The notes under the pieces were generated by a model, which saw nothing but the letters and a program-made list of their open reading frames with translations, was not told where the DNA came from and searched no databases. Made by a program: the position numbers and the translations under genes. Shown here in pieces: positions 24,047-31,639 of a stretch of 46,097 nucleotides of DNA (position 1 is its first letter; each line of letters begins with the position of its first letter). The stretch comes from Lachnospiraceae bacterium (GTDB taxonomy: Bacteria > Bacillota > Clostridia > Lachnospirales > Lachnospiraceae): the NCBI GenBank assembly GCA_017469945.1, contig JAFUFI010000034.1, positions 1 to 46,097 of the forward strand, read 5' to 3'.

Positions 24047-24901
24047 TTATAAAAGATTGCTGAGAGCCGCGAACTGCTCTAAAGTAAGGGCTTCTCCTCT
24101 GATGGTTTCGGAAAGTCCCATCTTCGCAATCGCATTTTGAACATCTTCCTTTGACGCCTTTATTTCCGGAGCGTTTGAAAGCCCGTTAACAAGGGTCTTT
24201 CTCCTTTGGTTAAACGAAGCTCTGATAAGCGCAAACATTTTCTTCGGATCTTCGACCTCAACGGGAGGCTTTGGATATCTTGTAAGCCTGATCACAGCAC
24301 TTCCCACGTTAGGACGAGGGATGAAGCAGTTGGGCGGCACATTTGCAACTATCTCGGGCTTAGCGTAGTACTGAACCGCAAGAGACAGCGCTCCGTAATC
24401 CTTAGTTCCGGGTCCGACCTGCATACGGTCTGCAACCTCTTTTTGAACCATGATGGTAATATTATCAAGAGGAACTCCGCTCTCGAAAAGCCCCATTATA
24501 ATGGGGGTAGTAATATAGTAAGGCAGATTTGCCACGACTTTTATGGGCTTTCCGCCGTTTTTCTCCTCGGCAAGGGCCGCTATATCGACCTTAAGGATAT
24601 CCTCATTAAGGATCGTCACATTATCGTATTCCGACAGCGTCTCCTCGAGAATAGGGATAAGGTTTTTATCAATTTCAACCGCAACCACTTCTCTTGCTGC
24701 CTCCGCAAGATACTGCGTCATCGTTCCGATACCCGGACCTATCTCTAAAACAAGATCGTCCTTTGTAACGCCTGCTGCCGAAACGATCTTATCAAGCACA
24801 TGTGTATCGATCAAAAAGTTCTGTCCGTACTTTTTCTGAAACCTGAAGCCGTGCTTTTGTATAACATCTATTGTATTTTGGGGATTTCCCAAATTCGCCA
24901 T
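24047..24901 (-). CDS. rsmA: 16S rRNA (adenine1518/1519-N6)-dimethyltransferase
   Basis: This is a 284-residue KsgA/RsmA, the enzyme that dimethylates two adjacent adenines in the 3' hairpin of 16S rRNA during small-subunit assembly. It has the N-terminal KKYGQNFLID, the SAM-binding LEIGPGIGTMT, the acidic VAVEIDKNLIPIL, and the catalytic NLPYYITTPII. The C-terminal domain carries the FNQRRKTLVNGL stretch. ATG 24901 after AAAGGAGA is chosen. An ORF extension to 24946 overlaps trmL and has no ribosome binding site. The length is normal. Confidence 0.95.
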   Translation of the reverse strand: MANLGNPQNTIDVIQKHGFRFQKKYGQNFLIDTHVLDKIVSAAGVTKDDLVLEIGPGIGTMTQYLAEAAREVVAVEIDKNLIPILEETLSEYDNVTILNEDILKVDIAALAEEKNGGKPIKVVANLPYYITTPIIMGLFESGVPLDNITIMVQKEVADRMQVGPGTKDYGALSLAVQYYAKPEIVANVPPNCFIPRPNVGSAVIRLTRYPKPPVEVEDPKKMFALIRASFNQRRKTLVNGLSNAPEIKASKEDVQNAIAKMGLSETIRGEALTLEQFAALSNLL

Positions 24902-24936
24902 TAATAAATCTCCTTTGCTTGGAATCGCAATCGTTC

Positions 24937-25428
24937 CTACTTCCAACTAAGCCTATGGAGTTCTCCGGTTTCCTCGAGGCCCGCAAAGCCCTGCTGTCGT
25001 AACGCTTCATATAAAACGATGGCTACAGAGTTTGAAAGGTTGAGTGATCTTATCTCTGGGCCCATAGGGATACGGATGCAGTGAGGCTCATCTTCTACGA
25101 GAATCTCCTCCGGGATACCGGCGCTCTCCCTTCCGAACATAATAAAATCATCGGGTCCGAACTTAACATCAGTATAGCATCTTTTTGCCTTGGTTGTCGC
25201 CATCCAAACAGTAGCCACGGGATTTTTTTCCTTAAAATCCCTGTAATTGATATATCGGGTCACATCAAGCTTTTCCCAGTAATCCATACCCGCCCTCTTT
25301 AATTCCTTTTCATTTATCCTAAACCCAAGAGGCTCGATAAGATGAAGAGAAGTATTTGTTGCTACGCAGGTTCTTCCGATATTTCCTGTATTTGCCGGAA
25401 TCTCCGGCTGATGTAATACTATATGCAT
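24937..25428 (-). CDS. trmL: tRNA (cytidine34-2'-O)-methyltransferase
   Basis: This 163-residue SPOUT-family enzyme (TrmL/YibK) 2'-O-methylates the wobble position of certain leucine tRNAs. Motifs seen are PEIPANTGNIGRTC at the N-terminus, FGRESAGIPEEIL, and IPMGPEIRSLNLSNSVAIVLYEALRQ at the knotted C-terminus, shown here in two parts: IPMGPEIRSLNLS and NSVAIVLYEALRQ. The start is ATG 25428 after AAAAGGAATTAAT. The longer frame to 25506 runs back through the tRNA gene and terminator and is not real. It is followed by rsmA with a 35-bp gap. Confidence 0.92.
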   Translation of the reverse strand: MHIVLHQPEIPANTGNIGRTCVATNTSLHLIEPLGFRINEKELKRAGMDYWEKLDVTRYINYRDFKEKNPVATVWMATTKAKRCYTDVKFGPDDFIMFGRESAGIPEEILVEDEPHCIRIPMGPEIRSLNLSNSVAIVLYEALRQQGFAGLEETGELHRLSWK

Positions 25429-25447
25429 ATTAATTCCTTTTCTATAT

Positions 25448-25477
25448 AAAAAAAGCAGGTACAAAGTCCCCTGCTCT
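25448..25477 (-). terminator. intrinsic terminator of the tRNA-Arg gene
   Basis: On the minus strand AGCAGG, a 10-nt loop and CCTGCT are followed by a T-tract (TTTTTTT). It starts about five bases after the tRNA 3' end and lies 20 bp before the trmL start codon. Confidence 0.8.
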
Positions 25478-25481
25478 TTAG

Positions 25482-25553
25482 CGCTTCCTGCGAGAATCGA
25501 ACTCACAACTGACCCTTAGGAGGGGCCCGTTATATCCATTTAACTAAGGAAGC
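25482..25553 (-). tRNA. tRNA-Arg (anticodon CCT)
   Basis: A 72-nt cloverleaf can be folded by eye. The acceptor GCTTCCT pairs with AGGAAGC, the D stem is GTTA/TAAC, the anticodon stem is GGCCC/GGGTC with loop CTCCTAA, and the T arm is GTGAG-TTCGATT-CTCGC. The discriminator base is G. The anticodon CCT reads AGG (Arg). No CCA is encoded. A terminator follows directly. Confidence 0.93.
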
Positions 25554-25592
25554 ATTAATTCCCGGCTGAGTACTTTACACCCGGCAAATGAC

Positions 25593-26477
25593 TTACATCA
25601 GGTCATCGGGATAATTGATATTGCCCTGCAGCCAGATGACTCCTTTGAATCTCCTGCCTACCTGTGGCTCACCAAACAAATCTATTATATTGATGGCAAC
25701 ATCAAATGTCAAATCATTACAGCAAATAGTAAGGATATAAATTTTTTCATCCGTAATGTGATTTGTCACAAGACGGAATGCCACGATGTCTCCGATGATG
25801 GCGTACTGGTCACATTCCACTCCGTAAGGCATAAAGCTGGTATCAACGATGGAGTAGACATCCTCGTTTTTAATCCTCTTGGAGATAGTGTTGTAAGTAT
25901 CCATGTCCTCGAGAGTAAGGGTCTCTATCGCTTCTTCATCCCCGTTTTTGGCGGCGGCAAGAAGCTTAGCTCTGTCGATATTGTCGTTTTGGGATGCGCT
26001 CTTTTCATCCGCCTTGTTTATGGGAATAAGGATCGACCCCTTCACGGAAAGACCCGAAAAAGTCACGCTCGTGCCCTTTATAGGGAGCTTACCCGTAGAC
26101 TGTGCCTTGATATAAGGTATCTTATTTTTAAGATAAAATATGATGGAAATCCCAACCTTAATATCGTCGCAGACCCCGGCGAAAGAATCCTCCGATGCAT
26201 GCTTCTCAACAGAGATATCCTCGTAGGAAGTCACTCCCGTACCGTCAAGATAAGGGAAATAGTAGTCAAGATGGAACTTGTCGTCCTCATCAAAATTACC
26301 GCAGGCGGTAATTCCCATTCCGTCCGCGTATTCTCTGGAAAACTCGGCGGCCATGGTTTCGTCGTCCACAAGGGTATATCCCCTTCTCTCCGCTCTACGG
26401 ATACAATCCAGCACAAGTTCCTGTATTTCTTTTCTGTTTTTATTGCTGAAGCCTATCGCTCTCAGGTATCTGTGCAC
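25593..26477 (-). CDS. DUF3881-like protein of unknown function
   Basis: This soluble protein of about 294 residues is one I associate with the Lachnospiraceae DUF3881 family because of its N-terminus, HRYLRAIGFSNKNRKE. No catalytic motif or membrane segment is recognised. Other visible features are an acidic FDEDDKFHLDYYFPYLDG stretch and a C-terminal RRFKGVIWLQGNINYP. I place the start at GTG 26477 (AGAGG nine nt upstream), because family proteins begin close to HRYLRAIGFS. The open frame extends eight codons further to an ATG at 26501. Its 5' end overlaps the small membrane protein gene, so the two are probably coupled. Confidence 0.7.
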   Translation of the reverse strand: MHRYLRAIGFSNKNRKEIQELVLDCIRRAERRGYTLVDDETMAAEFSREYADGMGITACGNFDEDDKFHLDYYFPYLDGTGVTSYEDISVEKHASEDSFAGVCDDIKVGISIIFYLKNKIPYIKAQSTGKLPIKGTSVTFSGLSVKGSILIPINKADEKSASQNDNIDRAKLLAAAKNGDEEAIETLTLEDMDTYNTISKRIKNEDVYSIVDTSFMPYGVECDQYAIIGDIVAFRLVTNHITDEKIYILTICCNDLTFDVAINIIDLFGEPQVGRRFKGVIWLQGNINYPDDLM

Positions 26478-26748
26478 TATCTTTGTCCTCTTTTGCGACA
26501 TCTTTATCTTCAGTATCTTTAGCTGTAACAGCCTTATAAATAAAGACCATGATCAAAATGCCCGTAAATAACAGCAATCCCCCGATCAAAGTAAGCAGAA
26601 GGGATATTCTCCCCTTATTGTCAGGAAGAGACATATCCCATCTAAAATAGAATCCTGCGATGAGGCCGGCAATAAACATGCCGCCCCCGCAGATCGTAAA
26701 TATCGCTTGAAACACCATCCCAACAGGGAGTAAATGCTTATTGTTCAT
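26440..26748 (-). CDS. small membrane protein of unknown function
   Basis: This 102-residue protein has two hydrophobic segments (FQAIFTICGGGMFIAGLIAGF and LLLTLIGGLLLFTGILIMVFI, about 13-33 and 50-70; each listed residue run is an approximate span) and a charged Lys/Asp/Glu-rich tail. It begins three bases after the serS stop, without an obvious ribosome binding site, and its end overlaps the DUF3881-like gene by 38-62 bp depending on that start. I do not recognise a family. Confidence 0.6.
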   Translation of the reverse strand: MNNKHLLPVGMVFQAIFTICGGGMFIAGLIAGFYFRWDMSLPDNKGRISLLLTLIGGLLLFTGILIMVFIYKAVTAKDTEDKDVAKEDKDSAQIPESDRLQQ

Positions 26749-26751
26749 AGA

Positions 26752-28038
26752 TTACTTAATGGGAAGGACCTTGTCCTTGCCACCCATATAAGGCTGAAGC
26801 GCCTTAGGGATATTGATGCTTCCGTCCTCGTTTACATTGTTCTCAAGAAGAGCGATAAGTCCTCTGGGAGTAGCAAGTACGGTGTTGTTAAGAGTGTGTA
26901 CAAGGTAGTTGCCCTTCTCGCCTCTTGCGCGGATGCCAAGTCTTCTAGCCTGTGCGTCTCCAAGTGTTGAGCAGGAACCAACCTCGAAGTACTTCTGCTG
27001 ACGAGGGCTCCATGCCTCTACATCGCAGGACTTAACCTTAAGATCCGCAAGGTCACCTGAGCAGCACTCAAGAGTACGAACAGGTACGTCAAGGCTTCTG
27101 AAGAACTCTACGGTGTAAGACCACATCTTGTTGTACCAGTCCATTGACTCCTCGGGCTTGCAAAGTACAACCATCTCCTGCTTCTCAAACTGGTGTACAC
27201 GGTAAACACCGCGCTCCTCGATTCCGTGGGATCCAACCTCTTTTCTAAAGCAAGGTGAATAAGATGTCATAGTGATGGGAAGCTGCTGCTCCTCAACAAG
27301 CTGACCCTTGAAGCGGCCGATCATTGAGTGCTCGCTGGTACCGATAAGATAAAGGTCCTCGCCCTCAATCTTGTACATCATAGCTTCCATCTCGGCAAAG
27401 CTCATAACGCCGTTAACAACGCTTGAGCGGATCATAAAAGGAGGAACGCAGTAAGTAAATCCCTTGTCGATCATAAAGTCTCTTGCATAGCTGATCATTG
27501 CGGAGTGAAGTCTTGCAGCATCTCCGATAAGATAATAGAAGCCGTTTCCGCTTGTTCTTCCGGCTGCGTCCTTATCAAGACCGCCGATCCTATCAAGAAT
27601 ATCTGCATGGTAAGGAACTTCAAACGCAGGAACAACAGGCTCTCCGAACTTTTCTATCTCAACATTCTCAGAATCGTCTTTTCCGATAGGAACCGACTCG
27701 TCGATGATGTTGGGAATCTTCATCATGATGGAGGTAACCTTCTCCTGGAGTGCGGGCTGAGCCTCTTCAAGCTCCGCAAGTCTCTTTGCGTTTGCGGCAA
27801 CCTGTGCCTTTAATCCTTCAGCTTCTTCCTTCTTTCCCTGTGCCATTAAAGCTCCAATCTCCTTGGAGATCTTGTTCTTGGCATTACGAAGGTCATCGCC
27901 TTCCTGCTGTGTCTTTCTAAGCTCCTTGTCAAGCTCGATTACTTCATCTACAAGGGGAAGCTTCTCATCCTGGAATTTCTTTTTGATATTCTCCTTAACT
28001 ACTTCTGGATTCTCGCGTAAAAACTTTATATCGATCAT
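26752..28038 (-). CDS. serS: seryl-tRNA synthetase
   Basis: This is a 428-residue class II synthetase that charges tRNA-Ser. The N-terminal long coiled-coil arm (about 25-105, rich in Lys/Glu) is followed by the catalytic core with TSEHSMIGRFKG, the motif 2 region FRKEVGSHGIEERG, and the motif 3 region ending LNNTVLATPRGLIALLEN. The length is normal. ATG 28038 follows GGAGAAGTA. No T-box leader is visible in the 76 bp upstream. It is part of a minus-strand series after parA, parB and a DUF4446 gene. Confidence 0.97.
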   Translation of the reverse strand: MIDIKFLRENPEVVKENIKKKFQDEKLPLVDEVIELDKELRKTQQEGDDLRNAKNKISKEIGALMAQGKKEEAEGLKAQVAANAKRLAELEEAQPALQEKVTSIMMKIPNIIDESVPIGKDDSENVEIEKFGEPVVPAFEVPYHADILDRIGGLDKDAAGRTSGNGFYYLIGDAARLHSAMISYARDFMIDKGFTYCVPPFMIRSSVVNGVMSFAEMEAMMYKIEGEDLYLIGTSEHSMIGRFKGQLVEEQQLPITMTSYSPCFRKEVGSHGIEERGVYRVHQFEKQEMVVLCKPEESMDWYNKMWSYTVEFFRSLDVPVRTLECCSGDLADLKVKSCDVEAWSPRQQKYFEVGSCSTLGDAQARRLGIRARGEKGNYLVHTLNNTVLATPRGLIALLENNVNEDGSINIPKALQPYMGGKDKVLPIK

Positions 28039-28114
28039 TACTTCTCCATTCCCGGTCTTAGCCGTATGTCCGCACTGGGACTAATATAAATTTTCCATTT
28101 AATATATGTCAGAT

Positions 28115-28648
28115 CTACTTAGGTATCTTGACGCTCATGGCCTGCTCGAGAGCCTGAGCTTCCTCAGCGCCAAGCTCAACCTCTACTTCGCCGCCAACTA
28201 CATTCTTTGAATAGATGTAGTTCATTGTAGCAGAATGAACCGAGTTGAGCAAAAATCCGTTGTTGTTCTCGTCAAGAAAAGCAAGAACAAAGGAAAGCTG
28301 GCCGCCCATCTGATCGAGCGCATCGTACTTAACCAGCGCGAATTTCTGGTAAGCAAGCTTTAATCTCTTAAAGATTGTCTTTAGGTACGCCTTATGCTCG
28401 GAAACCTCAGTCATAAGGTAATTGTTTTCCTCGATTATCTTTATGATTTCCTTTTCAAGGCTCTCTGCATTTTTTCCGGAGCAAAGTGCATCGATCCTTG
28501 CTGCCATCTTTCTGTTCTTTGAGCTGACATTTACAGTAACAACAAGGAGTACGATCACAAGGATAAGCAAAACTACTACTGCTATCACAAGATATCCGGG
28601 ATCAAATGCTCCAAGGCCCAATACGTTTTTAAGAATATTGCTTTCCAT
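28115..28648 (-). CDS. DUF4446 family protein
   Basis: This 177-residue protein has one N-terminal membrane segment (about 17-40, VIAVVVLLILVIVLLVVTV), a coiled-coil-like helix and a C-terminal domain with FALVKYDALDQMGGQLSF and FLLNSVHSATMNYIYSK. The last two stretches are hallmark segments of DUF4446, which is regularly encoded next to parB in Clostridia. The function is unknown. It lies 10 bp downstream of parB in the same direction. Confidence 0.85.
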   Translation of the reverse strand: MESNILKNVLGLGAFDPGYLVIAVVVLLILVIVLLVVTVNVSSKNRKMAARIDALCSGKNAESLEKEIIKIIEENNYLMTEVSEHKAYLKTIFKRLKLAYQKFALVKYDALDQMGGQLSFVLAFLDENNNGFLLNSVHSATMNYIYSKNVVGGEVEVELGAEEAQALEQAMSVKIPK

Positions 28649-28658
28649 TTAGTCACCT

Positions 28659-29549
28659 TTAGTTGTTAAGCTTATCAACGATCTTGTCAAGGTCGTCGCC
28701 GTTGTAAAACTCTACGGTCAATACTCCGGCGCCCTTTCCCTTTCCGGAAATCGTAACCTTCGTACCGAGAGCCTTCTTTAACTTCTCCGCAACATCATCG
28801 TAGAACATCTGAAGCTTCTCGTCGGTAACCGGCTTTTCCTTAGCGGGTTTATCAAGCTGCTTTACAAGTTTCTCAATATCTCGCACGCTTAACTTCTCAT
28901 CGAAAGCGCGCTGTGCAAGCTCGTACTGCTTAACGGGATCCTCTACGGCAAGTAGGGTTCTTGCGTGTCCTTTGCTTAGCATCTCATCAACTATCATCTG
29001 CTGAACATCGGGACAGAGCTTCAAAAGACGCATGGAGTTCGTAATCTCGGAACGGCTCTTGCTGACTCTCTCGGCGATAGCATCCTGCTTAAGATTAAAC
29101 TCTTCGGCAAGCCTTTTATATGCCTGCGCTTCTTCTATGGCATTAAGGTCTTCTCTCTGAATATTCTCGATAAGGGAAATCTCAACGATCTCCTGCTCCG
29201 TGTAATCCTTGATTATTACGGGGACTTCCTTTAATCCCGCAAGCTTAGACGCTCTCCAACGACGCTCACCTGCGATGATCTCGTAATGGTCCTTTCTGTC
29301 CTGAACAACAAGAGGCTGAAGTACGCCAAACTGCTTGATGGAATCTGACAGCTCCTGGAGCGCATCCTCATCAAACTTACGACGGGGCTGCTCTCTGTTG
29401 GGCTCAACCTTTGTGATCTTTACCATAGTCACGCCGTCTTTAACCGCCTCGGAAGCCTCCTTAACCGCAGCCGGTGCGGGTGTTGCCGCTTCCTTTTTAC
29501 CCATAGGGATCAAAGAATCAAGACCTTTACCTAAACCCTTTTTTGCCAT
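28659..29549 (-). CDS. parB: chromosome partitioning CTPase ParB (Spo0J)
   Basis: This 296-residue ParB binds parS sites near the origin and loads condensin. The N-terminal domain has QPRRKFDEDALQELSDSI, the CTP-binding box GERRWRA at 94-100, and VPVIIKDYTEQEIVEISLIEN (two adjacent segments). A helix-turn-helix follows (QDAIAERVSKSRSEITNSMR), then a C-terminal dimerisation domain. The N-terminus MAKKGLGKGLDSLIP is typical and would recruit ParA. It is 18 bp downstream of parA. Confidence 0.95.
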   Translation of the reverse strand: MAKKGLGKGLDSLIPMGKKEAATPAPAAVKEASEAVKDGVTMVKITKVEPNREQPRRKFDEDALQELSDSIKQFGVLQPLVVQDRKDHYEIIAGERRWRASKLAGLKEVPVIIKDYTEQEIVEISLIENIQREDLNAIEEAQAYKRLAEEFNLKQDAIAERVSKSRSEITNSMRLLKLCPDVQQMIVDEMLSKGHARTLLAVEDPVKQYELAQRAFDEKLSVRDIEKLVKQLDKPAKEKPVTDEKLQMFYDDVAEKLKKALGTKVTISGKGKGAGVLTVEFYNGDDLDKIVDKLNN

Positions 29550-29567
29550 TTCACCTTCTCCTTATAA

Positions 29568-30335
29568 TCACTTAGCGTTATGCTCAATAACTTCTTTTGC
29601 AAGGAGCCTGTAGCTCTCGGCTCCGGCTGACTTCGGATCGTAAACGGTAATAGGCTGTCCAAAGCTGGGCGCCTCCGCAAGTCTTATATTTCTCGGGATC
29701 ATCGTTTCGTAAATATGATGACTTAAGTTTTCTTTAACGTTCTCAACAACCTGCTGTGAAAGATTTGTACGACCATCATACATTGTAAATACAACACCAT
29801 CGATATCAAGCCCGGGATTCAGTCTTTCCCTTACGAGGTTGATAGTATGGATAAGCTGGCTTACTCCTTCGAGAGCGTAGTACTCACACTGAATAGGCAC
29901 GATGACACTCGTTGCCGTAGTCATAGCGTTGATCGTAAGCATATTTAATGAAGGAGGGCAGTCGATGATAACATAATCATACTCGTCAGCAATATAATCC
30001 ATCTCCTTTTTAAGGATGAAGGATTTATCATCGCGGTCAAGAAGATCGACCTCAGCTCCGGCAAGATTAACGTTTGAAGGTAAAAGCGATACATTCTCGG
30101 CAACATTTTTAATGATCGCTTCTCCGAGAGAACACTCGCCTAAGATAAGCTCATAAACTGTATTCTCCAGTTCATTTTTGTTGACTCCGAAACCACTTGT
30201 CGTATTTCCCTGGGGATCCATATCAACTACGAGAACTTTCTTACCGGTCTCAGCGATAGCCGCCGAAAGATTGATAGATGTAGTAGTCTTACCTACTCCG
30301 CCCTTTTGGTTTGTAATTGCAATTATTTTACTCAT
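29568..30335 (-). CDS. parA: chromosome partitioning ATPase ParA (Soj)
   Basis: This 255-residue ParA has the deviant Walker A NQKGGVGKTTTSINLS, DMDPQGNTTSGFG, and Walker B YVIIDCPPSLNMLT. It should form nucleoid-bound ATP dimers and act with ParB in origin segregation. ATG 30335 follows AAGGGCAGA. Upstream is an extended -10 promoter that overlaps a parS-like site, which suggests autoregulation by ParB or by ParA. Confidence 0.95.
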   Translation of the reverse strand: MSKIIAITNQKGGVGKTTTSINLSAAIAETGKKVLVVDMDPQGNTTSGFGVNKNELENTVYELILGECSLGEAIIKNVAENVSLLPSNVNLAGAEVDLLDRDDKSFILKKEMDYIADEYDYVIIDCPPSLNMLTINAMTTATSVIVPIQCEYYALEGVSQLIHTINLVRERLNPGLDIDGVVFTMYDGRTNLSQQVVENVKENLSHHIYETMIPRNIRLAEAPSFGQPITVYDPKSAGAESYRLLAKEVIEHNAK

Positions 30336-30380
30336 TCTGCCCTTATCCCTAATAACAATTTTTTACTTAAATGCCTTATA

Positions 30381-30411
30381 AGTATAGCACGTGAAACATC
30401 ATTGTGAAACA
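30381..30411 (-). promoter_or_regulatory. parS-like site overlapping the parA promoter
   Basis: The 16-mer at 30383-30398 (TATAGCACGTGAAACA) matches the Firmicutes parS consensus TGTTTCACGTGAAACA at 13 of 16 positions, with the whole right half intact. GTGAAACA recurs 13 bp further on, at 30404-30411. On the minus strand the left half runs into an extended -10 element, TGC-TATACT (30389-30381), facing parA. Confidence 0.55.
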
Positions 30412-30495
30412 TTTTATTGATTTTTTATTTGCAACAAGAGATATTAGATGCTATTGTGTTAAAGAAGAAAACATTTTTATAAAGAGGAATCTGAC

Positions 30496-30753
30496 ATGAA
30501 AGAATATTCTTACACTCCTCACGGAGTATGTGCCATCAATATTAAGTTTGAGCTTGATGATGAAAAAAAGATCCACAATCTGGCCTTTACGAACGGTTGC
30601 AACGGCAATCTGAAAGCCATCGGCAAGCTCTGCGAAGGCAAGGATGCTGCGGAGATTTCCGAGATACTTGAAGGAAACGACTGCAAAGGGCGCGGAACTT
30701 CCTGCGCAGATCAGCTTTCCAAAGCGCTTAAGGAAGCCCTCACAACGGCGTAA
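30496..30753 (+). CDS. TSCPD domain protein (TIGR03905-like)
   Basis: This 85-residue protein matches what I remember of the TIGR03905 TSCPD family, a short relative of the C-terminal zinc-binding domain of some class II ribonucleotide reductases. Five cysteines are spread as GVC, NGCNGN, KLCEG and NDCKGRGTSCADQ. The start is ATG 30496 after GAGG. A plausible promoter is TTGCAA (30429-30434), 17 bp, then TATTGT (30452-30457) with an extended TGC. It is transcribed away from parA and interrupts the usual rsmG-parA adjacency. Confidence 0.85.
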   Translation: MKEYSYTPHGVCAINIKFELDDEKKIHNLAFTNGCNGNLKAIGKLCEGKDAAEISEILEGNDCKGRGTSCADQLSKALKEALTTA

Positions 30754-30784
30754 ACCGTAAGCACTATACCAAATAACATTTAAT

Positions 30785-30815
30785 AACGGCGGCCCCACCC
30801 GGGAACCGCCGTTTT
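30785..30815 (+). terminator. bidirectional intrinsic terminator
   Basis: AACGGCGG (30785-30792) and CCGCCGTT (30806-30813) form an 8-bp GC-rich stem followed by TTTT on the plus strand. It serves the TSCPD gene and, with a weaker T-tract, the convergent rsmG gene. Confidence 0.8.
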
Positions 30816-30863
30816 GCACTCTAACAAGCTGTTATTTGCCCCTTTAAATATATCCCCCCAAAT

Positions 30864-31619
30864 TTACAGCGGCTCTTTTGAAGGTGTTCCTGCCTTGCGG
30901 GGATACTTTCCGGGAGTCGCTTTTTCTTTCTTTATATTAACCATAGTTCTGTAGAGGTCTGTTCCGGGTAGATTAAATTCCTCGCAGGAAACTAACCTGC
31001 CACCAAGCTTATCCAGCGCATTTTTCGCAGCCTGAACCTCTTCCTGCGTCTTTTCGGACTTATATGCGATAAAGCTTCCGCCTACCTTTACGTAAGGAAG
31101 GCAGTATTCAGATAAAGTAGACAGATTCGCAACCGCTCTTGATACACAAAAGTCGAAGGACTCACGCAGCTGTCCTTTTTTTGCGTAGTCTTCCGCTCTG
31201 CCGTGGAGCGACTCAATATCTTTTAGCCCAAGTTCTTCTATTACGGCGTTTAAGAATCCGATCCTTTTGTTAAGGGAATCAAGAAGAGTGATCTTAAGTT
31301 CCGGAAAAGCAATCTTTAAAGGAATCCCGGGAAATCCCGCTCCGGTCCCGATATCAATGATAGTTAGTCTATCGTCGCCTTCCTTAAGGCTTCCCCTGAT
31401 AAGCATCTCCTTGTCTACCGCTTTTACGAGAGATAAAGAATCCGCAAAATGCTTTACTATTACCTCATCATACTCGGTAATCGCAGTCAGATTCATCACA
31501 TTGTTCCACTCCACAAGCATCTCGTAGTACCTGATAAACTGCTCATACTGCCTGTCAGAAAGAGTAAGCCCTAAATCATTTACAAGTCTTTTAAAGTTTG
31601 TAAGGTCGTAATTACCCAT
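30864..31619 (-). CDS. rsmG: 16S rRNA (guanine527-N7)-methyltransferase
   Basis: This is a 251-residue RsmG/GidB. The SAM-binding core shows IDIGTGAGFPGIPLKIAFP, LLDSLNKRIGFLN and FDFCVSRAVANLSTLSEY. It modifies the 530 loop of 16S rRNA. The C-terminal tail is basic and about 15 residues longer than in Bacillus. In many Firmicutes it lies directly before parA near oriC. Here the TSCPD gene is placed in between, in opposite orientation. The start is ATG 31619. It follows the MATE gene by 20 bp. Confidence 0.95.
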   Translation of the reverse strand: MGNYDLTNFKRLVNDLGLTLSDRQYEQFIRYYEMLVEWNNVMNLTAITEYDEVIVKHFADSLSLVKAVDKEMLIRGSLKEGDDRLTIIDIGTGAGFPGIPLKIAFPELKITLLDSLNKRIGFLNAVIEELGLKDIESLHGRAEDYAKKGQLRESFDFCVSRAVANLSTLSEYCLPYVKVGGSFIAYKSEKTQEEVQAAKNALDKLGGRLVSCEEFNLPGTDLYRTMVNIKKEKATPGKYPRKAGTPSKEPL

Positions 31620-31639
31620 ATTTTCACCATTTCCTGTCT

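Noticed and set aside
28039..28114. T-box leader for serS
   Set aside because: The interval is only 76 bp and has no specifier loop, T-box sequence or terminator.
30451..30819. 122-residue minus-strand frame opposite the TSCPD gene
   Set aside because: The plus-strand frame has a ribosome binding site, a promoter and family motifs. The minus frame runs through a terminator.
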